64,000 nt of DNA from Owenia fusiformis. Taxonomy: Eukaryota; Annelida; Polychaeta; Sabellida; Oweniidae. Shown here one piece after another: positions 27,052-39,000 of this stretch; the stretch's first letter is position 1, and each line of letters begins with the position of its first letter. The translations under genes and the position numbers were made by a program. The notes under the pieces are model-generated. The model had not been told where the DNA came from, searched no databases, and saw only the letters and a program-made list of their open reading frames with translations. The stretch lies in assembly GCA_903813345.2 (NCBI GenBank), contig CAIIXF020000005.1, forward strand, positions 10,607,375 to 10,671,374, read 5' to 3'.

Positions 27052-30000
27052 CTGAAAATAAAAGATAAACATTATGAAAGTAATCCTTGACACCAAGACT
27101 CACCTTTTATTTTTGCAGCATTGTATAGGTATACTATGAGATTATTTTTACATTTAAAGTCCTGAAATATTATTTTCTTAAAAAAGCTGACCTTTGTGGA
27201 ATTATCAGTCTTTCATTCTTTTGACCTTTTCCTTTGACCTTTTCCTCTTCATACTAATTTTTGCTATATTTATTTGGAAGAAATGAAACCATATGTTAAA
27301 ATGACTTATAAAGTTAAAATTAATCAAAAATTTTGAAAGTCTGTGTTTTTTTATTTACCAGGGCAAGTGTATGTTTTCCGCTCCTCGAACTTTGCTTTCT
27401 CCCCAGGCTTCAACCAGACCTGTAGCTTGTTAAGGAAGCCAATACACTTCTTATAAACATGTTAAAAACTTATGAACTTTTAATGTTTTAAATATGTTCT
27501 ATATTTGATGACTTGCTATGACTAAACACTTATTTGATAACTTTTACAATTTAGGAATAGAGCATTTTCCTGTGAACTTACTGAATGACCTGGTATGCGT
27601 ATGGAAAATTGTGGAAAAAATATAAACAAACATCTTTTATTTTGTACATTTGGTATTTTATACCAACTCATTTCATAAAGGATACAATAGGGAGTGGATC
27701 ATATAGAATCTTAGATTTTGACTCAGCAAGTGCCATGTCCTCTCTGCCCCACCTAGCACCCTCAACAAACAGCCCTTTGATGTAAGCTCCGTTATTCTGA
27801 AAAAGAAAATGCAAAATAAATTATTTTGTGGGCACATGCGTCTTATTCTTATGGGAAGACAGAAGTACGTACTACTGAAGTTCTGAGAGAAAAACTGATT
27901 CTTGAATATAGATCTACAACTAATAAACACAAATGAAGTAAAGATCGACTTCTAGAAAGTACAATAATATTTTTTGCTTTTGCACGTCAGTATAAATAAA
28001 GATACAGACCATGCATTCTTTGTTCATAAGGTATGAGCACAAAGCATCATTTCCAATAAGACCACAAACTGGATAATTACATCACACACTAGACAACAAT
28101 CTCAAACATATGCTGTCATAAAATCACGTATATAGGACAATAATATCACACATACTTGGTAATGACATCACCCATAATGGACAATGACATCACAAAAAAT
28201 GGACAATGACATTATGGACAGTGACATCACAAAAATAGACAATGACATGATGTGTTTTTAAAATGACATCACACAAATTGGAGAATTAAATGACACCCAC
28301 TTCACAATGATAAAACATAAAACATAATTCAATAATGACATAATACTTATATAGAATTGTGCTATGGAGATCATTCATACAAAACGTGTGAATGTAAAAA
28401 TATCAACATTTTCAGAAAACAAAATAATTCAGATGAAATCGACAAATAAAATATAAAACACTCAATGGGAATGTTTTCAAATATATTGCACGCATCATGA
28501 ACTCCAAAATATATGTGCCTCAAACAATTTCAAACAATATCATTTAACAATGTGCATGATTACCTCTTCCTGCAAAAATAAACAAAATATGTTTATTTTG
28601 TTCTTTATTTAAAGTACATGCAATATATAACACTATTAAGATAAAGAATTAATAACAAACAAATAAGATACAATGAGTTTTGAAATAAGAGATTGGAAGA
28701 TATTCATGCTGAATTTGTATTTGTTATTTATATGGCGTTATTCAATTTAACATTTTGTTATTTTTTGTAATATTGAAGTCTATTTTGGAGAGTTTTAGTA
28801 TTACAGACATAAATGTATATGACACATAAAAAAGCTTATAGCCCTTCAGGCAAGTTAACCCATAACTGTAATATGTCTGATACAAAGAACACACATTTTG
28901 ACAACATGACCTACTGATATTTTTATCTTATTTAAATAACCAACAATATCAACATACCGGCTTGCTTGTCATTGTATTTTCCTGTTTCATCACCTCAAAC
29001 TCAAACCCAAGATGGTCAATGGGGATCTTGTATCGTCGAGCATAGTTCTGAGTTACGCCTGTCATGAAAGATGGCGTGAAGTAAAACCCTGAGATCCAGA
29101 ATACCACAGGAATACCATTCATTATCCATTCCTTCAATAAAAAATAAAATATTTTAAAAACACATGTAGCTATTGTGTGATTTTACGAATATTAATCTCC
29201 TTTTAGCAAGCAGATATGTTTTATGCTATCAACCCCCACTGCATAATTCAGTAAAAAGTATGAACTTATTTATTTACCTCTAAACTTTATAATCAGGGGT
29301 CGCTTGACTTGATATAAAGCACATGGACATGTACTGCCCTAATTGAAAAGAGGAGTTAGTACATGGAAATGACCCTATGATAATTGCTAAGAAAAACACC
29401 TTTTCAAAACTATAAAGGGACTTGGTTTCTTGTACTCTTGTTTGAGAACCAAAGGTCAAATATCTTACACAGGTGCAAAAGGGGTAAATAAATCAAAAAA
29501 AGTAAAATAATTTTACAATTGAAAACAAACCTGGAAGAAGTGGATTCTAGCAATGAGATCAGTGACGTAACTCCCGAGTGGTTTTAAGGATGGGTAGGAC
29601 TTGGCCGCCCACATTGCTGGCACTTTCCCCACCATCATGCTGTCAAACACATCCTCCAACTCTGATGACATCACAACCAAACCTTTTATAGCCTTGCGGA
29701 TATCTATAAGGCTTTGACGAACAGTTGTGATTAAGCGGTTGAACCTGATGAGTTCTTGGACTAGTACTGTGTTCATGGACTCTTCATATCTTACGGGATA
29801 TTTTGCCTAGAAATATAAACACAAAATATATATTTGCTACATTTAATTGGCATTTCTGTTGAAATCAAGTCATTCATTTAAATGTCACCCTATGAGCTAA
29901 GTTAATTGATACGGCAATACATTTTTTGAAAATTGCAATAAATCAAAATGATTTTTGATTTATAAATCTTGATGTCTGAAGTACATTTTAATGGTAAACA

Positions 30001-33000
30001 GGACATAACATATGGGCTCTTGTTCAAAAAGTGCATCTTATTATGAGGATATTTCCCCAATGTAGCAATTATGAGAGAAACACAACAAGGATTTTGAGAA
30101 TAAAACCAAATACTAATGGCCCTCCTAAGTAATTTGAAATGAGGAAACAAATATCTCCTCTTTACATTTGACTAATCAAAATTCAAGTTGGATTACATAG
30201 TGATGCCATAAAACTTTATTTTAGATCTTAGGTATTTTTAAAAAGACATATTGACATATTGTCAAAAACCATTAAAGACCCTGCCTGATGTTTGAAAATG
30301 CTATTCATCTCTTTAAAAACGTTTATGGCTTGAAAAGTTCTTTTCAATAAAATGAATTTAATATTAACATGTACGAGGGTTGTCCCAGAAGTAATGCACT
30401 ATATGCTCTAATTCTCTTCAATATTCTTCAATTCAGCTATAGCAACCATTTCAAGATTTAATATTAATGTATGATGCTAAAACTTCAGGATATAACAGAT
30501 AAAACTTCAATTGTTGTATACACCAAATTTCAGCTGAATTGAAGAATATTGAAGAGAATTAAGAGCATATAGTGCATTACTTCTGGGACAACCCTCGTAC
30601 ATGTACATACTGATATCTGCTTGTTATTTCACTTTGTAAACTTAGGATGTTTGATTAGACATGACATTTTTACTAAGTACATGCACTTAAAACTACAGGT
30701 GGTACTTACACCTATATTTCCTGACATGACAAAATTCAAATTTCCCCTACATGAACATTAATCTAATCGTGAATCACACCAAACAACATTTCTGTGGTGA
30801 CTTGATTGAATTGTAGAAAATATCTAAGATTTGACACATTATTTAGTGGCAAGATGAGTCTAAAAGTTGGCCTCATTATATGTCTATGTATGTCTGGTAT
30901 ATTGCTGGAGAAAGGCAACAAGAAATCATTTGGGGAAATGGAGACTAACACTGAAACAAACACAAAGCAAAATGATTTGGACGACTATTTGGAATTCAAA
31001 GAAAGCAGAAACGTGACTTCGTTTGAACATGAAAGTGATGATCAAAAAGGCTCAAAGAAGCATGGAATGATGAATCAATGAATGGAGATTTTGTAACATC
31101 ACAAACGTATCCAAAGGGTTATACTGTAAATGATGAAGGTGTCAAAGAACAACTGGTATATGAACAATGTGATTTGTGTGAATGTAATGGTGATGATTCA
31201 TCCTACTTTTGCGAGTGTCATCAATACATGTCTAACAAGACATTTACAACTATTCATGAACTTGTCTCCTGTCTTCCACATTTCCCTCATTCAGTTGATT
31301 TAGTTATGGAACTTAACATTTCCGGATTTAACTTTGGAATCATACCGAATGGATCATTCAGCAACATTCCTTATGTGCAAACCTTATCAATTAGAGCATG
31401 TAATATTACGAAATTGGAACCAAATGCCTTCAAAGGCCTTAATAACTTATCTGAGCTTGCAATAGTGGACAGTGGAAAAGATAAAGAAGGTATTTCAATC
31501 CTTAATTATCATTTGCTACAGCACTGCCAGAAAACTAAGATACTAAGTTTGGGAAAAGTAAGAAACATTGCAAATAACACATTCTTCGCTCTACCAAAGC
31601 TTATTCAACTTACTTTAGAAGACAAAGGCATCTTGGAACATCACCAAATATTCAAATCATTGCATAAATTGCAAATTCTTATACTCAATGGGATAGGATT
31701 AAACCAAATCCCTGGTGCCATTTTACATTATCTCCCATTCTTGACAGAACTCCATTTGGCTAACAATGCAATAAATAGCCTTCAGTTTGATGGGAAGCTT
31801 ACGACCAATGGTCATTTAACTCTTGATCTTCAAGGCAATAATATCAAGTCAGTGACGAAAACTGATATGTCCCAGTTTAAAAAGGTCGCTAATTTATCAC
31901 TCAATTTAGCTGACAATGATCTGGAAGATATTGAACCGAATTATCTTCAAGACATCAAGGTAGTAGATATTCTCTCATTTAATAAAAATCTAAAATTGGG
32001 TAAAACAAATGCATTAAAGAACATGCTAGAAAGCTGTAAGGGAAAGCCTATAAAAGATCTGCAAATTGCAGGTTGTGGCATTGTAATTGATAAATTTAAT
32101 TCATCTTTCCTTGAACCCCTTAAGAATTCAAATCTTCAAAGCTTAAGTATTGGTTATAATTTGATAGACAGATTTGAAACTGATGCATTTGAGCCTGTGA
32201 AATCATTGCGAGAACTAGATATTTCAAACTTTATGCATATTTCCAGTGAGACATTTGCACCACTACAAGACCTTTCAACTCTTAGAATCCATGATATGTC
32301 TGTTCTTCCAACAAAAAAAGATGCTATGAATGTTAGTTTGATTGAACTAGAAAATTTAGATACTCTCTTTCTGTACAAACTTGATTTCTCTCGTATCATT
32401 TTTACTTTAAGACGTTATATATACTCTTTAATGTATTTCAAATTGACGGATATGGGGGAGGCATTTGAAGCATATCATGATCAAGTTTTGAATTTGATTA
32501 CAAATTCATATTTATTCTCTCTCGACTTATCTGGAAATTTACTTTTTCGCTATTCAGACACTGCTCTGTGTGAATTATTTAATGGTGTCGACACTTCTGA
32601 ATTTCGTTTATGTGAAAACTATTTCAAAATACTTCCAGATTGTATATTTCAAAATATCCGTGCACAGTTGATAGATTTAAGCCAAAACAGAATCACTTAC
32701 ATTCAAGAAGGTTTGTTTAAAAACATCCCTGACATAATCAATTTAAATTTAGCTGGGAACAGCATCAGCTTAATTGATGGAACAGCACTTACTGTAGTTG
32801 GCCAAGATATACAAATAGAAAATAATGTGATCGAATGTAACTGTGCAACACAGCCCTTTACAAAATGGCTACGACGAAGAAAGCATCAAAGGGGTTTAGT
32901 CACTCATGACAAATTTTGTGCTTCACCGACAGGACCAACAAATGAGGAACTGTTGAAATTTGAATTAACATGGGTGCAATGTAACATGGAAGCCTTTGTT

Positions 33001-36000
33001 AGAATCATTTCTCTATCAGTTAGCAGTGTCATTTTGATTGGGATATTAACTGCTTCACTTCTGAAATATTTCTGGAGAGACATTAAGTACATGCAGCTGG
33101 TCAGGAGAGCAAAGCAGCACAATGGGTACATTCCAATTGTTGATCCAAATGATAACCAGAATGATATCCTAATTGATGATATCCAAGATGATGAAGTATA
33201 TGATGCTTTTATCAGTTACCATTCTGAAAAGCGAATATGGGTACGTGATGTGATGACGCCAGAGCTCACCAAAGGGGATGTTCAATTCTCACTGATACAT
33301 GATGATAACATAATACCAGGACAAGAGTCATACTTTGGTGGACTAATGTCACACATGGACCGTAGTCGCCATATCATATTCCTGGTTACAAGAGGTTGGA
33401 TGCAGGAGGGATGGAATGAATTTGAAATGGACTCTGCTATAGATATGCTCACCCAGACCAAACGCCACACACTCATAGTTGTTCTGATGGAGAACATACC
33501 ACAGAAAGAAATGTCACACAAGCTTAAACTGATGGTAAGACACAATGTCTGTCTGAAGTGGAGTGAAGAAGAGAGGAAGCAGAGGAAATTTTGGAGGGAC
33601 CTTAAACTGGAACTAGGAAAAAAGCGTTATATGTGAAGCCAATTCCTCTGAAAATAATGATTGTGCAAAAGTGATTTAATTCAAATGTTACAAACAGTTC
33701 ATTTTATTTAAGGAAATATCTGCACATCCTTCCCAAGTAATATCCCTTATGAACGGAGGATAAGGCATTTATTTCTCTTATCATTGACAGGTGTGCTCTA
33801 AATCGAAGTAAATAATTGTTTCAAAACAAGTTTCTCATTCTGTTATTTCATGTATGTATTTCACTTTCGTAATTAGTGCCTACAAGCATGGTGGAGAAAA
33901 TGACATCATGTTTTTTGTCATGTGATCTCTGTTACAAAATATAGAATAAATAATATGACAGTGAGATACATTTGATTTGTGTTATCTTATAAAGGGACCA
34001 TCTTATTTGTAAATATAATGAGTGGTGTTCCTGGGTCTGTCTTTCATTCATTGTATGTCAGGTGCAGTGTTGGAAACGCCAACAAAATGCAATTGGTGAA
34101 CCAGTTCCAAATATATGAATTGTATAGTAAGATTTCAAAATACTTCCAGATTGTATATTTCAAAATATCCCTGCACAGTTGATAGATAATAACTGTACAT
34201 CAAGTACATGCAGCTAGCTATAGTAAGGAGAGCAAAATGTCTTAATGGGTACATTCTGATTGTTTTCCAAAATACAAAATCACAATATAATATGAATGTT
34301 TATCAATTGTTTAGTCTGCATAGACAGATACTCAGGAAACGTATTCATATTAAGAACAAGAAAACAGCAACTCCACTGAGTTGCAAATCCCACCAACCGA
34401 AACATGCTTTGATAAATAGTAGCTCCTTTGTTTCTAGGTTATCAGATTTAATTTTTTCAACAAATGGCAGTCATTTTGATATTTTGATGATAGTTTGATG
34501 GTATTTCAGTTATCAAAGATTATGAAAAATGGAGGCCAATTTGAAATTCAGGTGCCATCCTGAAATAAAATATTGATTTAATTTTAAAAAATAGAAAATC
34601 CGTTATATATAGTCTGCAAATTTCATTTTGATAAGAGCTTTGAAAAATGGTTTTGTCTTTAATTGACTTTGATAGGTCATTCCATGCCCTTATTTTGATA
34701 GAAATTACTTTATTCTTATTTAGCTGAAGGTGTATCCATAGCAATTTTGGAAAACTTGTTTGAATATATATCAAGCTATACGAAACTGGATATACTGACA
34801 TAAACACAAAATTATATCACATGTGCCCAGACTACATGTAAGTGGTTGTGACATAAAAACAGAATATAATCTTGGCTTTTCAGACAGTATAGCCTTCTAA
34901 GAGGTCTCCGCAATGTCGTACTAACTGATTGTTGAATAGAGTAAACATTTACACATCTCTCTAAAAAGTGCATTGATATATTATATTGACATTCAAAAAC
35001 TAATAAAGCCCTTGCCTAATAAGTTTGAAAATGCTGAAAATTAACTTAATATTAAAACATCTTCCAAATGATTTTAACAAAATGCTCATCAAAGCATTTT
35101 TGAATATGTACATGTGTATACTGGAACCTGTTTCTTTTATATATTGAGTAGCCAAACTATAAACTTGGGAACATTTGGAAGGGCATGATATTTTAATCAT
35201 TATTTTACAGATTACATGCAGAGTACTCACTCTTATCTTTTATATTACAAAATGTTATATTGACAAAATTCTGTTTACCATTGAACTGATCTTAAATCAC
35301 ATCAGACAATTTAAAACATTAAACGAGCTATGGATATTTAAGTGCCATCTAAAGATGCTTCTGAAAGTTGCCTTTGTTATGGGCCTATGCCTGCCAGGTA
35401 TACTGTTGGAGAGACACAACAAGATATCAACTGGGGAGCTAGAGAGTTACACTGAAACAAACACAAAGCAATATGATTTGGAAGACCATTTAAAATTTAA
35501 GAAGAGAAACATGACATGGTTAGGGCATGAAAGTTATGAACAATGGGTCAAAGAAAAGTGGAATGAAGAATCAAAAACAGCAAAATTACAGATATATCAA
35601 ATGGATCACAGAAATGAAGATTTTGGAGATCAAGTGGAAAATGATCACTGTAGAGACTTATGTGAATGTCATCAAGATAACAAGTACATTCCCTATCACC
35701 ATTGCGTCTGCCACCAAAAAATACCAACAAAAACATTTACAAATATTACTGAACTTGTCTCCTGCCTTCCGCACTTTACTCAATCTCGAATATTACGTAT
35801 TTCCCTCAACATTTCTGGATTTAACTTTGGAATCATACCAAATGGATCATTCAGTAACATTCCATATGTGGAAACTTTACTGATTCGAGAATGTAATATA
35901 ACAAGATTGGAGCCAGATGCCTTTAAAGGTCTCGTCAACTTGTTCCGTCTAGCACTTGTGGATAGAGAAGGAATATCAACCCTGAATTACCACCTGTTTC

Positions 36001-39000
36001 ATTGTTGTCCTAAAATAAAGGTATTAATTCTAGGGAAAGTAAATGACATTGAAGTTGATACATTCTCAGCTCTTCTAAATCTTGATCAACTTACTTTAGA
36101 ACATAAAGGCATCTTAGAACACTACGAGCTATTCAAACCATTACAAAAACTGCGAGTTCTCGAACTTAAGCAGGTGGGATTAAACCATATTCCCAATGTC
36201 ATTTTATCATATCTGATTAAATTGGAGTATCTTGATCTGTGGAACAATAAAATAACTAGCCTGCAATTCAATGGAACTCTTGAGCCACGTATTTATTCTC
36301 ACTTATCATTCCAAGCAACAATATCAAGTCAGTCTCGAAAGCTGATATGGATCAATTTAAAGGTGTAGCAATATTGACACTCGTTCTAGATGATAACGAC
36401 ATTCAGGAAATTGAACCAAACTTTCTTAGTAACATTACTCAAATAAAACTTTTGACTTTTGATTATAATCGTAAACTGGGGAAAACAAATTTGATGCATT
36501 TGGTAAAAGGTCTTGAGGGAAAACCTATTGATAACCTTCAATTATCAGGATGTGGCATTGTTATCGATAAGTTCAATTCAACTATATTGGAACCTCTTCG
36601 GAAATCAAATCTTCAATTATTGGCTCTTTCAGATAACTTGATAGATACTTATGAAGCTGATGCATTCGAGCCAGTAAATTCCTTGAGAGCTCTTGAGATA
36701 TCAAACTTCATGGTTATTACTAGTGAGACATTTACACCACTCAAAAACCTTGTCTCCCTAACAATGCATGATATGTCTGTGCTTTATGCAGGATCACCAA
36801 ATGTGAATGTTAGTTTGAATGAACTTGGAAAATTGAAACAACTTATTTTGTATAAACTAGATTTCTATCGCATCATTTTCACTTTCAGTAGTGTTACAAC
36901 ATCTTTAAGTAATTTCAGTTTGACCGATCTTGGCAAGTCATTTGAGGCATATCATAAACAGGTTTCCAAGATGATTGCAACAGCATATTTCAATGACCTT
37001 GCCTTATCAGGAAACTTATTGTTTCATTATTCAGATACTGAATTGTGTGAACTTTTCAATGGAGTCCGTACTCAAAATATCTTCTTACGTGAAAACTTTT
37101 TCAAAATACTTCCAATTTGTATGTTTCAAAATTTTTCTGCTAGATCTATAGATTTAAGCAAAAACAGAATCATTTATATTCAAAAAGATTTGTTTAAAAA
37201 TGTAAAAGTTCAAATATGGGGTATAGATTTAGCTGAGAACAGTATCAGCTTAATTGATGGAACTGCACTTGCTAAAGTAAAGTCATGGATAAACATTGAA
37301 TACAATTTATTAGAGTGTAACTGTGCAACGCAACCTTTTATAAATTGGCTAAAACAAAGAAAACGGCCACAAGTCTTTCATGACCCATTTTGTGCTTCAT
37401 CAACGGGACCAACCAACGAGGAACTGGTGAAATTTGAATCAACTTGGGTGCAATGTAACATGGAAACCTTTGTTAGGATAATTTCTTTATCAGTTAGCAG
37501 TGTAATTTTGATTGGGATATTAACTGCTTCACTTCTGAAATATTTCTGGCAAGACATAAAGTATATGCAGCTGGTCAAGAGAGCAAACCAGCACAATGGG
37601 TACATTCCAATTGTTGATCCAAATGATAACCAGAATGATATCCTAATTGATGATATCCAAGATGATGAAATATATGATGCTTTTATCAGTTACCATTCTG
37701 AAAAGCGCATATGGGTACGTGATGTGATGACACCAGAGTTGACCAAAGGGAATGTTCAATTCTCATTGATACATGATGATAACATTGTACCTGGACAAGA
37801 GTCATACTTTGGTGGACTAATGTCACACATGGACCGTAGTCGCCACATTATATTCCTGGTTACAAGAGGCTGGATGCAGGAGGGATGGAATGAGTTTGAA
37901 ATGGACTCTGCTATAGATATGCTCACCCAGACCAAACGCCACACACTCATAGTTGTTCTGATGGAACACATACCACAGAAAGAGATGTCACACAAGCTAA
38001 AACTGATGGTAAGACACAATGTCTGTTTTAAGTGGAGTGAAGAAGAAGGGAAGCAGAGGAAATTTTGGAGGGATCTTAAACTGGAACTAGGGAAAAAGCG
38101 ATATAAGTGAAGCCAATCCACCCGACAGGAGGATATATAACTTAGAACCTCATTTTCACAAAAAGTGATAGACGATATGATTATACAAATATTTACTTCT
38201 ATTTAGGGAAAAACCTGAGCACCTTTCACCAACAATATGTGTAATATATGAATTGATTTTACAAATATTTCCTCTTATTAAGGGAAAACATGTGGACCTT
38301 TCCTTCTATTTAGGGAATATGTGTAATATATAAATTGATTTTACAAATATTTCCTCTTATTAAGGGAAAACATGTGGACCTTTCACAAGTAATATTCTCT
38401 GTGTGATATATGATTTGATTTTACAAATATTTCCTTTTATTTAGGAAAAACCTGTGCAACTTTCACCAGCAATATTCCCTGTGTAATATATGATTTGATT
38501 TTACAAATATTTCCTTTATTTAGGGAAAAACCTGAGCACCTTTCACAAGTAATATTCTCTGTGTGATATTTGATTATACATGTACAGGTACAATACATTT
38601 CCTTCTATTTAAGAAAACAATCTCTGTTACTTGGGCAAGAGAATATTCATTGTAATTGTTTCTCATTCTGTTAGACCATACATGTATAACATATAATACA
38701 TCAAATGTGAGTGGGACAAACTCAGGATATTGAGAAATAATATGTAGGAAGTTTTCACTCTGCAAGCCAAGTTCCTAGTGTCTCAAAGCTAAAGGGGATC
38801 AATATTATACCATTCACAGAATGAATAACCTGACAATGAGATCAATGCAATTCTAATAATCTTATTTGTAAAAGACAAAAAGTCTTAATGAAAACTGATA
38901 AATACTATGCTTAACAATAAGTTGCTTGTAATAATTGCACTAAATTGAGTTCCAGTGCCTACTTTTGTACATACATTTATGATATTGTTGAATAAAGGTG

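Larger units (their letters stand above)
30226..33960 (+). other. Toll-like receptor duplication unit 1
   Basis: Sequence upstream of TLR gene 1 (CATTAAAGACCCTGCCTGAT, then GTTTGAAAATGCT near 30270-30310) matches sequence upstream of gene 2 (AATAAAGCCCTTGCCTAATA, then GTTTGAAAATGCT near 35002-35035). The 3' regions also match (TTTCTCATTCTGTTA; CAGTGCCTAC-like). So a block of about 3.7 kb was duplicated head-to-tail. A poly(A) signal AATAAA lies at 33945-33950. Confidence 0.75.

Noticed and set aside
32154-33545. Antisense open frames within TLR gene 1 (and equivalents in gene 2)
   Set aside because: Complement shadows of the receptor frame; the same shadows recur in both paralogues because the DNA is similar.
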